Notes: generated by a model from the letters alone, not told the origin. A DNA stretch of 64,000 nucleotides from Helicobacter canis (GCF_900451095.1 NZ_UGHV01000001.1:868001-932000); one strand, 5' to 3'; shown: positions 8,946-18,573, counted from the stretch's first letter. Program-made: numbers and translations.

Positions 8946-10203
8946 AGTTATGCTCCTTAATGTCATACTCTGTGATCTCCACCCACTGCCCTAGCTCTTG
9001 GGTGGATTCTATAAAGATCTTATTGAAATGCTCATCAAGCCCCACATATACGCCGCCTAATTGCTTCTCAATCAGCACTTGCAAGGGCTTATCTTGCGCC
9101 TGTCTTTTGCGGCGGAAGGCAAGATTTGCTTCTTGTATATGCGTATTTAGACTATGTAGCCGCTCTTTAGCAACCGCGCCATTGACACGATCGCTCATAC
9201 TAGCAGAAGCTGTGCCAGAGCGGATAGAATACACAAAAGGGTGGATATGTGTAAGCGGAAGCGTGCGGACATTGCCAAAAGCCTGCTCCCATACCTCTTC
9301 ACTCTCTCCGGGGTGTCCTACAATATAATCTGTGCCAATGGCATAGCCTAGATCTGCGATTGTGTGCAAAAGCCTAGAATCTTCTTCAAAGCAATTAGCG
9401 CGATTCATTAGCTTTAGCATTGCATTGTGCGTGTGCTGCAAGGCAATATGCAAATGCCGCTCTAGCTTAGGGTGAGCTAATAGCTCGCAAAATTCTTCAT
9501 CAATTTGGCTTGGCTCTAAGCTGCCGATACGCACGCGCTTTAGATCAGGGATAGCAAAGAGTGTGTGCAAAAGCTTTGTAATAGAGCTATTGCTATCCTT
9601 GCCATAGCTACCGACATTTGTGCCTGTAAGCACGATTTCTTGCACCCCAGAATCCACCAGCACTTGCACCTGCTTTACAATCTGCTTTAAAGGCAAGGAG
9701 CGTGATTTGCCCCGCACTGAAGGGATAATGCAATAGCTACACGCAAAATCACAGCCCTCTTGGATCTTGATAAAAGCACGCGATTTGCCCACAAACTCAC
9801 TCACAATACTAGAATCCAAATGCGCTAAATTATCTTCATAGAAAAACTTCTGTCCTTGTGCTAGCTTGTCTAAAGCCTGTGCGATAGACTCTTTATGACT
9901 ATGTCCTAGCACGCCATCGACCAAGCCCCTTTCTAGCAGCTCTCTGCCTTGAGTCTTCACCCCACAGCCTGCAAAGACCACGGATTTCCCTAGATCTCTT
10001 GCTTTTCTCACATAGCTACGCACGCTTGAGTCCGCGCCATTTGTTACCGTGCAAGAGTTGATTACAACAATATCTGCTTGCGCCTCTTCTAAAGTATGGG
10101 CAAAATCGCCTAGATTCTCGCGCATAATCTGTGTGTCATAGAGATTAGTGCGACAGCCAAAGGTTTTGAAAAATACTTTTTTCTCTTGTTTTATCTCTTT
10201 CAT
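8932..10203 (-). CDS. mtaB: tRNA t6A37 methylthiotransferase MtaB
   Basis: Radical-SAM enzyme converting t6A to ms2t6A at position 37 of ANN-decoding tRNAs. The N-terminal UPF0004 domain has FGCRTNLYD and NSCTV. The radical-SAM cluster motif is in EGCDFACSYCIIPSVRG, and a C-terminal TRAM-like region follows (about 360-423). At 423 residues the length is typical of MtaB rather than MiaB. It heads a two-gene unit with the ftsH-like gene, which begins inside its 3' end. Confidence 0.92.
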   Translation of the reverse strand: MKEIKQEKKVFFKTFGCRTNLYDTQIMRENLGDFAHTLEEAQADIVVINSCTVTNGADSSVRSYVRKARDLGKSVVFAGCGVKTQGRELLERGLVDGVLGHSHKESIAQALDKLAQGQKFFYEDNLAHLDSSIVSEFVGKSRAFIKIQEGCDFACSYCIIPSVRGKSRSLPLKQIVKQVQVLVDSGVQEIVLTGTNVGSYGKDSNSSITKLLHTLFAIPDLKRVRIGSLEPSQIDEEFCELLAHPKLERHLHIALQHTHNAMLKLMNRANCFEEDSRLLHTIADLGYAIGTDYIVGHPGESEEVWEQAFGNVRTLPLTHIHPFVYSIRSGTASASMSDRVNGAVAKERLHSLNTHIQEANLAFRRKRQAQDKPLQVLIEKQLGGVYVGLDEHFNKIFIESTQELGQWVEITEYDIKEHNYAKI

Positions 10204-10214
10204 ACAATGCTTTC

Positions 10215-11858
10215 TTAGTGGGATTTATCGCCAAAGCCATCATAAGGCGTTTGGACAAATTTTGTCGTCTCATAGGCGATGAAAATATCTGGCTCTTGCA
10301 AGATAGCCTGCATAATTTCTAGCGATATTTGACTGCGGAGTGTGAGCGTGGCATAGGCGTTTGTTTGATACCACACAGAAATGACAAGCCCATTTGTAGC
10401 GATAAAGCTATACACCCTAGGATCGACATTGGCGTGTTTGAGCGAGTAGCGATCGCGCATTTTACGCAAGCGACTTTTGGTAAGCTGGGTGTAGGATTTA
10501 GAATGCTTGGCTGTAATATCAAGCGCGATTTGCTGGGCTTTTTGCGCATTAGAATCAAAGGTGATACAAAAATCTATCCCATCCCACACTGTTTGCATAC
10601 CATTATGCGTGTAATTGGCAATCATCATCGTAAAGACAAAGTTATTAGGGATAAAGACAATGCGTCCGGCGCGGCGATTATGCGCGAAGCTTGTGAGCGT
10701 TACATCTTCATACATCGTAATGCGTAGCATAGAAATATCTAGCACATCGCCTACATAGATACTGCCATCTTTTTCTACCCGAACTCTATCACCCACATGC
10801 ACACTGCCTCCAAGCACGATCACAAACCACCCCAAAATACTCATAAACAAATCTTTCATAGCAATCGCAAGCCCAGCAGAGGCAAAGCCCAGCACCGCGA
10901 CAAGATAAGTAACATTCTCCAAGTAAGCAAAAAGCAAAATAAGCACGATAATGGTGATATTAAAAAAATTGATAATTTTATTTGCCGTGTAGGTGCGCTC
11001 ATTATCAGTGATATATCGCTTGATTAAAAGCTTAAGCCCAAGGGCTAGCCCGATACTAATAAGAATCGCCAAGGCGATATACATAAGCTTGAAGGTTTGC
11101 TTGTGGATTTGATGAGAGAGCAAGGCATAGACCTCATCATAGCGTTTGGTATAAATATCAATGCTAGTGGAGATGATATTATAAGCACTTTGAAACTCTA
11201 GCAATTCTGCTTGCACTAGGGCTAGCTCTTTGGCATAGTCTTTGTAGCTTTTACTAAGCTGCTCAAGTAGGCTATATTTGCGCTCAATGAGTGTCAGCAC
11301 GATCTCTAGGCTCTGCTTATTGCTCTCAAATGCCGCCTTTGTGTTTTGCAAATTGTTGATAAAAGATAGCCCACTAATAATGGCAAAAGGATTGGTGATA
11401 TTAGGGAGATCGCCTATCTCTGGCTTTTGGATTAGGTCTTTAAAGGGATCACTTTTAGCGTCCTTTAGCAAATCAAGCTGCCGCTCTAGTGTTTCTATGG
11501 CTAGACGCTTTTCATTAAGCGCGCTAATGTTTGTAGCATCTATATGCAAAATCTCATCTTGCAAAGTGTGCATTTGGCGCATTATGCGATTGTAGTTTGC
11601 ATAATCTGTGTAGCGTTTAAGCCAAGGATTATTGCTCTGTGTCAAGGTGGTATTGATGGATACTAGCTCATCTTGTAGCTCTTTTTGCGACATTGTAGTA
11701 GAGTCTTTATGCTCTGTGTTAAGGGGATTTATCAGTGTAGAAGCTTGCTCTGGCGCAGCCTGCGCCAAAGAGCTACACAAAAGCCCAAGCACTAGAATCC
11801 TACAAACTCTCTCACACCACGCTTTCACGCACAATCCACCTTTGCATAAATAAGCCAA
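10215..11858 (-). CDS. MscS-family mechanosensitive channel
   Basis: Inner-membrane tension-gated channel. A signal-like N-terminus (ILVLGLLCSSLAQA) precedes a periplasmic helical domain of about 200 residues, then membrane helices. The MscS pore/beta region reads GLAIAMKDLFMSILGWFVIV and VGDRVRVEKDG. This architecture matches larger MscS proteins such as MscK/YbdG types with an added periplasmic domain. The gene starts about 20 nt before the pseudopilin-like gene's end on the same strand and ends 11 nt before mtaB, so the minus-strand genes may be co-transcribed. Confidence 0.88.
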   Translation of the reverse strand: MAYLCKGGLCVKAWCERVCRILVLGLLCSSLAQAAPEQASTLINPLNTEHKDSTTMSQKELQDELVSINTTLTQSNNPWLKRYTDYANYNRIMRQMHTLQDEILHIDATNISALNEKRLAIETLERQLDLLKDAKSDPFKDLIQKPEIGDLPNITNPFAIISGLSFINNLQNTKAAFESNKQSLEIVLTLIERKYSLLEQLSKSYKDYAKELALVQAELLEFQSAYNIISTSIDIYTKRYDEVYALLSHQIHKQTFKLMYIALAILISIGLALGLKLLIKRYITDNERTYTANKIINFFNITIIVLILLFAYLENVTYLVAVLGFASAGLAIAMKDLFMSILGWFVIVLGGSVHVGDRVRVEKDGSIYVGDVLDISMLRITMYEDVTLTSFAHNRRAGRIVFIPNNFVFTMMIANYTHNGMQTVWDGIDFCITFDSNAQKAQQIALDITAKHSKSYTQLTKSRLRKMRDRYSLKHANVDPRVYSFIATNGLVISVWYQTNAYATLTLRSQISLEIMQAILQEPDIFIAYETTKFVQTPYDGFGDKSH

Positions 11859-11879
11859 ATTATAGCAAAACTCGCCAAA

Positions 11880-12581
11880 TCAGCACCCTCTAGGGGCGAT
11901 ATAGGCATAGCCACTATACGGCAAGATACATATATACTTTGTATATGCGCCCTTTTTTAGTGCGATTTGCATAGGGGCTTGCAAGGCTCTAATATTTCTA
12001 GCGCAAAAGGGCTTGCCAAATCGATCAAAGCCTATGCGAAATGTATTGATCTCTTGGCAGGCAAATTCGGATTCTAAGATGATAGATTCTACCCCAAAGC
12101 TCTCATATAGCCGCACTAAGATCTCGCTATTATTGCGGCACTCTGTGGCGATATTATCATTGCTATATCCTGATAGACACCGCCTATTTTTGCCATTTAT
12201 TGCGATAATATCGCCGGGCTGGGGCTGATTATCTCTATCTGTCGTGGGCGAAAATCTAGGCGTGTCAAAAAACACACTAAAGCTATTTAGCGTATAGATT
12301 CCACTTTGATGAAATTGGATCTGCCAAAAATTCTTACTAGAATCCAATAATTTATGCGGATCAATAGAAGGGTGCAATGCAGTAAGCGTAGAAGTCTGCT
12401 TAAGCGTGGCAAATTCTAAGGAGCTATTTAGAGCCAGATGCTGTGTATAGCGGATATAGGCTAGGGTGGTTAGGGCAGCTTGGTGCAATGCGTGCTTAGA
12501 GCTTGGCATAGCAAAGCTTGCAAACACACCTAAAATCACAATAGCAATAACTAGCTCAAGCACACTAAATGCGGCACGCAT
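11880..12581 (-). CDS. Type II secretion/competence pseudopilin-like protein
   Basis: Begins with a class III prepilin leader, MRAAFSVLELVIAIVILGVF, with the conserved Glu at +5 after the predicted cleavage before Phe; the residue before it is Ala rather than the usual Gly. The rest (to 233 residues) is globular with several Cys (CLSG, CQEI, CARN, CILP), which may form disulphides. In Campylobacterota such single pseudopilins belong to the transformation/T2SS-like machinery. No other pil/cts gene lies beside it. It overlaps the upstream gene by 17 nt. Confidence 0.8.
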   Translation of the reverse strand: MRAAFSVLELVIAIVILGVFASFAMPSSKHALHQAALTTLAYIRYTQHLALNSSLEFATLKQTSTLTALHPSIDPHKLLDSSKNFWQIQFHQSGIYTLNSFSVFFDTPRFSPTTDRDNQPQPGDIIAINGKNRRCLSGYSNDNIATECRNNSEILVRLYESFGVESIILESEFACQEINTFRIGFDRFGKPFCARNIRALQAPMQIALKKGAYTKYICILPYSGYAYIAPRGC

Positions 12582-13845
12582 TACTTCTCACAAGCTTATA
12601 TCTCGCCACGATCTTGCCTAAATACGCGATTTCTATCATCTCGCCTTTATGTGATATGGGCGTGGATTCTTCATACAAACACGCCGCACTACCTGCTTCA
12701 ATCCCATAAAAGCTAAGGCGCAGAGCTAATGCACTATTTTCTACCTTTAAATGTTCTATACCGCGGCTTTTTAGGGCGTTGGCGACATCTTTTGCTATGT
12801 AGTAGGAGCGTGCGAAGTTGGGCTGGGGGCTAAAGAGATAGGTGATCTTATTGCCAAAGAGACAAAAGCTCTCAAAGCATAGCACCAAAAAGACTAGCCC
12901 CATACGCACCCTAAAGCGCGTGCGATACATTTTCAAGCGCACACGCATATCATTGTAGAATCCATACACCAAAACAGGTAGCCCCACGACACATAAGGGC
13001 GCGAATTTGGTGATGTCAATTTCTTGACGCAGGGATAGAAGCAGGCTAAAGATAAGCCCGCTCACACTAATTAGCACCATTAGAGAGTAGTCTTTATGCC
13101 TTGTGATAGCCGCATATAGCGTATAGATATAATACAAAAACAAAAGCGGAGAAAAGAGCATAGCAAATGCCCCTAGCACATCAAGCGCATACGCTTGTGG
13201 CACACCAGCAATAGAGCTAGAATACAAAAACATATTGATCCCAAAGCCCACAAGAGAGGTCAATAGCATCTTGCTCTTTCTATGCAAAATCGCATACACA
13301 CCAAGCGCGATAAACAGCACGCAAAACACTAGATCCAATAGCCCAGCCAAACAAATAAGCACATAAGGGATTTTCTTAAAACGCAGCTGCACAAAGCAAA
13401 TAGCTAGCAAAACAAAAATAATAAACCCACTCTCATAGAGCAGCAAGGCTGATAGATTCACACCCGGCAAAAGCGCATATAACAGCACTAGAAAGAGACT
13501 ATCGCGCCTTTTACGCAAGTAGATTCTACCTATTAGATACATTAGCGACATATTGCCTATATGCACGACAATCAAGCTAAAGCGCAAGGCATAATCACTA
13601 CTCCCAAAAATCTCTACACACACTCTTAGCCACACAAAGAGCCACGACTCACTGCTATGGAGCTTAATGAATTCTTTATAGCTGATAGAAATCTCGCTAA
13701 TCATATACACCAGCAGCCCCACGCTAGCACACAGTACTAGCAAAAACCCAAAATCCACCACATCATATTTACGCCACTTGATATGTGCGCACCTATGTAG
13801 CCACAAACGCATTTGCAAAGCTGCACGCGCAAAATGCAAGCGCAT
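12565..13845 (-). CDS. Polytopic membrane protein resembling GT-C (ArnT/PMT-type) glycosyltransferases
   Basis: About 426 residues with roughly ten hydrophobic helices. The stretch SESWLFVWLRVCVEIFGSS, DYALRFSLIVVHIGNMSLMY and LIGRIYLRKRRDSLFLVLL is laid out like the first loop and helices 2-4 of GT39-like enzymes. The usual acidic pair of the first loop is not evident, so activity is uncertain. The frame is open to 13932, but that start would overlap ilvA by 83 nt; the ATG at 13845, 5 nt after the ilvA stop, is more economical though its ribosome site is weak. ATGs at 13872 and 13878 are alternatives. Confidence 0.65.
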   Translation of the reverse strand: MRLHFARAALQMRLWLHRCAHIKWRKYDVVDFGFLLVLCASVGLLVYMISEISISYKEFIKLHSSESWLFVWLRVCVEIFGSSDYALRFSLIVVHIGNMSLMYLIGRIYLRKRRDSLFLVLLYALLPGVNLSALLLYESGFIIFVLLAICFVQLRFKKIPYVLICLAGLLDLVFCVLFIALGVYAILHRKSKMLLTSLVGFGINMFLYSSSIAGVPQAYALDVLGAFAMLFSPLLFLYYIYTLYAAITRHKDYSLMVLISVSGLIFSLLLSLRQEIDITKFAPLCVVGLPVLVYGFYNDMRVRLKMYRTRFRVRMGLVFLVLCFESFCLFGNKITYLFSPQPNFARSYYIAKDVANALKSRGIEHLKVENSALALRLSFYGIEAGSAACLYEESTPISHKGEMIEIAYLGKIVARYKLVRSNACRI

Positions 13846-13849
13846 AGCA

Positions 13850-15058
13850 CTAGAGAATTTCTGTAAAGTCATAGCCATTTGCACGCAAGCAATCACAAAT
13901 TGCCTGCTTGTGTTCTTGCCCCTTAATTTCAAGGGAAATGATCACATACGCATCGCCATAGGCGAGATTTGTGCTAGTCCTGTCATAATCAATTTGCACG
14001 ATATTTGCTCCTGCTTGGACAAAAATATCGCTTAATGCCTGCAATGCCCCGGGCTTATCCACAAGCAGCACTTGGAATTGGAATTTACGCATAGTTTTGA
14101 CTAAGCCCTTTTGGATAATCAAATTAAGCATTGTTACATCAATATTCCCCCCACTTAGCACCACGCCCACGCGATCATTGGCGTTTAAGGCAAGCTTGTT
14201 GTGTAAAAGAGCTGCCACACCCACTGCCCCAGCCCCCTCTACCACAAGCTTTTGATTTTCTAAAAGATACAAAATCGCTGAAGCGATCTCTTCATCATCG
14301 ACTTGTATAATATCACTCACTAATGACTCTACATAGGAGAAATTTAGCGCATTGACATCGCGCACAGCGATACCATCGGCAATCGTGCGCACAGATTCTG
14401 CATTGTGCATACTGCCAGATTTAAAGCTCTCTGCCATAGCGGGCGCACCCTTTGCCGTTACGCCTATGATCTTAGTAGTGGGGCTTAGGTAATGATATGC
14501 TGCAGCGATCCCGCCGATAAGCCCTCCTCCACCAATAGGCACAAGCACTATATCTAGCTCCCTTTCTGCAATCATCTCAAGCGCGATAGTTCCCTGCCCT
14601 GCCATAACAGCTTCATCAGCAAAGGGGTGGATAAAGCTTAAGCCCCTATCTTGCGCGATTTGACACGCTTTGGCATAGGACTCATCATAATTATTGCCGT
14701 GTAGCACCACTTCTGCTCCTAGCTCCTTGGTGGCTTGGACTTTGAGCAAGGGGGTGGATTCTGGCATCACAATCACCGCAGGGATAGCAAAATGCCTAGC
14801 AGAATACGCCACGCCTTGGGCGTGATTCCCAGCACTTGCGGCGATCACACCCCTAGCGCGATCCTCTGCACTCATAGAAGCGATTTTATTAAACGCGCCG
14901 CGGATTTTAAACGCTCCTGTGCGCTGGAGATTTTCTTTTTTCAAATAAATATGTGCATCAAATCTCAAAGACAGCTTAGGAGCAAGAGAAAGCGGGATAT
15001 ACTCGATGATTGGCGCAAGCCGTTCTTGTGCCTGCTGCAAGGCTTGTAAGGATAGCAT
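13850..15058 (-). CDS. ilvA: Threonine ammonia-lyase (threonine dehydratase)
   Basis: PLP enzyme deaminating threonine to 2-oxobutanoate, the entry to isoleucine synthesis. The PLP lysine lies in RTGAFKIRGAFNKI, ASAGNHAQGVA is the phosphate/serine loop, and the glycine-rich loop is PIGGGGLIGG. A C-terminal ACT-type domain (about 325-402, MRKFQFQVLLVDKPGALQAL) suggests allosteric control. The 402-residue length with one ACT domain matches the shorter IlvA/TdcB-like class common in Campylobacterota. It is divergent from feoB across a 200-bp intergenic region. Confidence 0.93.
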   Translation of the reverse strand: MLSLQALQQAQERLAPIIEYIPLSLAPKLSLRFDAHIYLKKENLQRTGAFKIRGAFNKIASMSAEDRARGVIAASAGNHAQGVAYSARHFAIPAVIVMPESTPLLKVQATKELGAEVVLHGNNYDESYAKACQIAQDRGLSFIHPFADEAVMAGQGTIALEMIAERELDIVLVPIGGGGLIGGIAAAYHYLSPTTKIIGVTAKGAPAMAESFKSGSMHNAESVRTIADGIAVRDVNALNFSYVESLVSDIIQVDDEEIASAILYLLENQKLVVEGAGAVGVAALLHNKLALNANDRVGVVLSGGNIDVTMLNLIIQKGLVKTMRKFQFQVLLVDKPGALQALSDIFVQAGANIVQIDYDRTSTNLAYGDAYVIISLEIKGQEHKQAICDCLRANGYDFTEIL

Positions 15059-15188
15059 TTAGACTCTTTGTTTGGGATAGTGTAGATGTGGTGCTATTGT
15101 AATGCGCCAAGCTTAAAATCAAGCAAGATAGGCGCAAGTTATGGTAAGTGCCATCGATGAAAGTATGGCAATTTATACTTTTGTGGGT

Positions 15189-15194
15189 TATAAT
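15189..15194 (+). promoter_or_regulatory. Predicted -10 box of feoB
   Basis: TATAAT 65 bp before the feoB start, with no evident -35, as usual for Helicobacter sigma-80 promoters. feoB has an AAAGGA ribosome site at 15246-15251. Confidence 0.55.
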
Positions 15195-15208
15195 AATCAA
15201 TCTTGATT
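15195..15208. promoter_or_regulatory. Palindrome AATCAA-tc-TTGATT next to the feoB -10 box
   Basis: A perfect 6-2-6 palindrome directly adjoins the -10 box in the ilvA/feoB divergent region, where an operator would block transcription. It is preceded by TAATAAT, which matches half of a Fur box, but the second half does not match. A repressor site is plausible; its protein is unknown. Confidence 0.35.
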
Positions 15209-15258
15209 TACATAAGTATCCCGCAAATTATTAAGAACAATACTAAAGGATAGATTCT

Positions 15259-17454
15259 ATGTCGCACGCCACAAGCCCTAAGCGCACTCTTACTATCGCG
15301 CTTGTAGGACAGCCAAATGTCGGCAAAAGCTCGCTGATAAATGCCCTTAGCGGCTCGCATTTAAAAGTCGGGAATTTTAGCGGTGTAACGATTGAAAAAA
15401 CCCAAGCAAGCTTCACCTACCAAAACACGCATATAACCATAATCGACCTGCCCGGCTCCTACTCGCTCAACCACTACTCCCCAGAAGAGAAAATCACCAA
15501 AGACTTCCTAGAATCTAGGCAGTATGACATCGTGCTAAATGTGCTAGATTCTACCAATCTCGCGCGTAATCTCGCACTCACAGGGCAGATTATGGATCTT
15601 GGGATAAAGATCGTGCTAGGGCTAAATATGATCGATGAAGCGCGAGATGAGCAGGTGATAGTCAATCACAAGCTACTAAGTGAGATTCTAGGTGTGCCTT
15701 GTGTGCCTATCTCTGCCAGCACAGGCGAGAATCTATCTCTCTTGCTTGATACGCTCCTATCCTATGCGCAAAAGCCCCTGTGTGCGCCAAAGCGCGTTTA
15801 TAATGACAAGATAGAAAAAGCCATAGCCCAAGTAGAGCAATTTATCACGCAAAAGTCTTTCTACGAGCTACACGCCTATCCCAAAGCCAGCACGCCTTTA
15901 TCTGCTAGAGGGCTTGCGATTTTGCTCATCAAGCAAGATAGCGCATTATATGCCTACTTGCACGATAAGCCCTGCTACCACGAGATTGTGCAATATGTCA
16001 ATGCCGCGCGCAATGAACTCTCCCTAGCAAGCGATGAACAAAATATCGCAAGGCTTTTCCACCACGATGCCATAGCCTATGCCCAAGGTGCCGCGCAAGA
16101 GACTATCACCTACCCAAAATCCACTTTAGAGCAGACAAAAAATGTGGATTCTATCTTGCTACATAAACGCTTTGGGATTCCTATTTTTCTTGTGCTGATG
16201 TTTGTGCTATTTGAAGCGACCTTTTATGTGGGCGGGTTTTTTAAAGACTATATTGAGCTAGGCTTTGAGAATCTAGCAGAAGTGATTAGAGAGCATATTG
16301 TGGTAGAGGCATTTGCCTCCTTGCTGTGTGATGGCGTGATCGGCGGCGTGGGGACGATTCTGGCATTTTTGCCGCTGATTGCTGTGCTGTATTTTGGGAT
16401 AGCACTGCTAGAGAGTAGTGGCTATATGGCGCGCATAGCCTTTTTGCTCGATGGCTTTTTTCATAAATTTGGCTTGCACGGCAAGAGCTTTATCCCGCTT
16501 GTAGCGGGCTTTGGCTGCTCTGTGCCAGCCTATATGGCTACAAGAACGCTCAAAAATCGCAATGAACGGCTTATCACGCTTTTTGTCATAGGCTTTATGA
16601 GCTGTAGTGCTAGACTGCCCATTTATGTGCTATTTATCGGGGCATTTTTTGATCAAAAGCACGCCGGGCTCGTGCTTTTTGGGATCTATCTTTTTGGCGC
16701 GATCATTGCGCTACTACTTGCCAAGCTGCTAAAGCTCTCGGTATTTACCGGGCACGAAGAGCCATTTGTAATGGAAATGCCAAAGTATCGAATGCCCAAT
16801 TGGCGTGTGGTGTGGTTTAGCGTATGGAGCAAGGTGGTGATGTTTTTGAAAAAGGCGGCGGGATTTATCTTCCTAGGGTCGATATTGATTTGGTTTGCCT
16901 CTCAATACCCCAAATCCCCAGAGCTAGAAGAGCAATACGCCGCTAGCCAAGAAGCCCTAATGCAATCAAAGCAGTTTAATGCCCTAAGCAAGCAAGATCA
17001 GCAAGAAGCTCTATGGTATTTGCATAATGAATACAACGAAAACTTCTTGCGCCAAACCTACTCTGGCAAAATCGGCGAAGCCTTGCGCCCGATTTTTGCG
17101 CCGCTAGATTTTGACTGGCGGCTCTCTATCTCTCTTGTAGCAGGCTTTGCGGCAAAGGAGGTGGTCGTCTCTACACTTGGGATCCTCTACGCCCTAGGCG
17201 ATGATGTCAATGAAGAATCCACCTCCTTGCAGCAAAACTTGCGCGATAATATCTCCTTCCCCACGGCGATTGCTTTTATTGTCTTTGTGATGTTTTATAT
17301 CCCTTGCTTTGCAGCGACTATCACCTTTGGCAGAGAGGCGGGGGGGGTAAAGTTTGTGGCATATCTCTTTATTTTTACAAGCATTGTGGCGTATTGCTTC
17401 GCGCTACTTGGCTACTACTGCGCTTGGCTTGGGTATAAGTTTTTTATGGGCTAG
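15259..17454 (+). CDS. feoB: Ferrous iron transporter FeoB
   Basis: Major Fe2+ importer. The N-terminal G domain has G1 GQPNVGKSSLINALSG, G2/switch NFSGVTIEK, G3 DLPGSYSL and G4 NMID. From about residue 300 there are Gate domains and membrane helices, including SSGYMARIAFLLDGFFHKFG and PLVAGFGCSVPAYMATRTL with the conserved Cys. At 731 residues it is complete. No feoA is adjacent. A stretch of the dispersed motif (KSTLEQTKNVDS) sits between the cytosolic and membrane parts. A G8 run at 17340-17347 lies near the 3' end. Confidence 0.96.
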   Translation: MSHATSPKRTLTIALVGQPNVGKSSLINALSGSHLKVGNFSGVTIEKTQASFTYQNTHITIIDLPGSYSLNHYSPEEKITKDFLESRQYDIVLNVLDSTNLARNLALTGQIMDLGIKIVLGLNMIDEARDEQVIVNHKLLSEILGVPCVPISASTGENLSLLLDTLLSYAQKPLCAPKRVYNDKIEKAIAQVEQFITQKSFYELHAYPKASTPLSARGLAILLIKQDSALYAYLHDKPCYHEIVQYVNAARNELSLASDEQNIARLFHHDAIAYAQGAAQETITYPKSTLEQTKNVDSILLHKRFGIPIFLVLMFVLFEATFYVGGFFKDYIELGFENLAEVIREHIVVEAFASLLCDGVIGGVGTILAFLPLIAVLYFGIALLESSGYMARIAFLLDGFFHKFGLHGKSFIPLVAGFGCSVPAYMATRTLKNRNERLITLFVIGFMSCSARLPIYVLFIGAFFDQKHAGLVLFGIYLFGAIIALLLAKLLKLSVFTGHEEPFVMEMPKYRMPNWRVVWFSVWSKVVMFLKKAAGFIFLGSILIWFASQYPKSPELEEQYAASQEALMQSKQFNALSKQDQQEALWYLHNEYNENFLRQTYSGKIGEALRPIFAPLDFDWRLSISLVAGFAAKEVVVSTLGILYALGDDVNEESTSLQQNLRDNISFPTAIAFIVFVMFYIPCFAATITFGREAGGVKFVAYLFIFTSIVAYCFALLGYYCAWLGYKFFMG

Positions 17455-17472
17455 ATTGGTGCATTAACTTTA

Positions 17473-17599
17473 GCGATTCAGTCTTGGGCGAGCAATGCGA
17501 TTGATTTTACAAATTTTGGGCGGTCATTACCGCTAAGGTAACTCCCGCCCAAAATTTGTAAAAAACACCCACAGCCCCACCGCAACCCTTAGAATCGTG
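17473..17599 (+). repeat. Structured element A1
   Basis: Starts GCGATTCAGTCTTGGG and ends CCCTTAGAATCGTG; the ends pair (CGATTC/GAATCG). The centre is a perfect 19-bp inverted repeat (17505-17523 with 17545-17563). Inside it an inner stem TTACC/GGTAA (17527-17531, 17537-17541) closes on the loop GCTAA. The outer stem sequence differs from those of A2-A4. Confidence 0.85.
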
Positions 17600-17883
17600 C
17601 GAAAGTAAAACCGACTTTGTGAAGTTAAACACCCTTTAAAAGTGGATTCTAGGCTTAATGCCGTTTTTCTGTCATTGCGAGATTCTGCGGTAGCGGAATC
17701 GTGGCAAAGCAAGGCGAAGCCGCAGCTTCTTTAGTAATCCACTTTCACCCTAGAATCCACTTTTTGAAAATTAGATTCTAGGGTTGTGTTATGGATCGCC
17801 ACGCCTTGCTAGCGCAAGGCTCGCGATGACAGATTGGGGCGTTTTGCTAGAATCCACTTTTTCAAAAGCCTGTTTTACTTCAG

Positions 17884-18012
17884 CACGATTCTAAGGATTG
17901 CGGTGGGGGCTGTGGTAGCTTTGCGGCTTATGGTAAAGGTTAGCGAACTTGGCGTTCGTGCCTTTGCCATAAGCCGCAACACTGCCGCATTGCTCACCCA
18001 AGACTGAATCGC
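17884..18012 (-). repeat. Structured element A2 (inverted)
   Basis: Minus-strand copy of the family, with the same conserved ends and outer stem as A3 except for one stem position that reads as a G-T pair in the plus orientation. The inner stem is CGAAC/GTTCG with loop GCCAA. It lies upstream of the flavodoxin-fold gene. Confidence 0.85.
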
Positions 18013-18045
18013 CTACCACCTAGAATCCACTTTTACGAGTTGTGC

Positions 18046-18051
18046 TACAAT
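18046..18051 (+). promoter_or_regulatory. Predicted -10 box of the flavodoxin-fold gene
   Basis: TACAAT 27 bp before the ATG at 18078, followed by an AAGGAG ribosome site at 18067-18072. Confidence 0.45.
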
Positions 18052-18077
18052 AAGATCATTCACTACAAGGAGTTCCT

Positions 18078-18569
18078 ATGCAAACGCTACTACTTTTTTC
18101 ACATACATTTTGGGACAATTCTAAGGTCAATAAGGCATTACTAGAATCCGCAAAATCTCTCCCCAATCTCACTATCCACAATCTCAACACCACCTATCCA
18201 AATGGCACAATCAATGTCGCTAAAGAAGTGGAGCTACTTGAAAAAGCGCAAAAGATCATTTTCCAATTTCCGCTCTTTTGGTTTAGCACGCCAGCCCTTA
18301 TGAAAGAGTGGCAAGACCGCGTTTTGACGCATATCCTCTATGGTGAGAATCCAAAGCTTCTGCACGGCAAGAGCTTTCAAATCATCACAACACTTGGTGG
18401 CAGCAAAGATAGCTATGATGGACACCACGGATATAGCCTAGAGACGATTCTAACGCCACTTACAAGCACCTTCAAATACTGCGGCTGCAATGTGCTAGAG
18501 AGCTATGCCATCTTTAGCGCGAAAGTGGATTCTATCCCCACGCAAGAGTATCTCTCACTTTTAGGCTAG
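18078..18569 (+). CDS. Flavodoxin-fold NAD(P)H oxidoreductase (KefF/MdaB-like)
   Basis: FMN-binding quinone-reductase-like fold: LLLFSHTFWDNSKVNKALL forms the phosphate loop, FQFPLFWFSTPALMKEWQDR the characteristic second loop, and TTLGGSKDSY the third. At 163 residues it is shorter than most family members (about 175-200), missing part of the C-terminus. AAGGAG lies 5 nt before the ATG. The TauE/SafE exporter gene starts 4 nt after its stop, so the two are co-transcribed. The substrate is unknown; a role in quinone or electrophile stress is typical. Confidence 0.82.
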   Translation: MQTLLLFSHTFWDNSKVNKALLESAKSLPNLTIHNLNTTYPNGTINVAKEVELLEKAQKIIFQFPLFWFSTPALMKEWQDRVLTHILYGENPKLLHGKSFQIITTLGGSKDSYDGHHGYSLETILTPLTSTFKYCGCNVLESYAIFSAKVDSIPTQEYLSLLG

Positions 18570-18573
18570 CCGC

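Larger units (their letters stand above)
17455..18045. other. Gene-free repeat cluster downstream of feoB
   Basis: No credible coding sequence. It holds two 127-129 bp structured elements in opposite orientation (17473-17599 and 17884-18012), two GTCATTGCGAG-type repeats (about 17671-17741 and, inverted, 17794-17832) and several copies of the AAAAGTGGATTCTAG motif in both directions (near 17640, 17740-17763, 17848 and 18021). Confidence 0.85.

Noticed and set aside
15189-15210. Fur box upstream of feoB
   Set aside because: Only one half (TAATAAT) matches; the second half is absent, so it is reported as an unassigned palindrome.
17340-17347. G8 tract in feoB as a phase-variation switch
   Set aside because: Eight G residues is near the lower limit for slippage, and feoB is a housekeeping importer; not listed as a switch.
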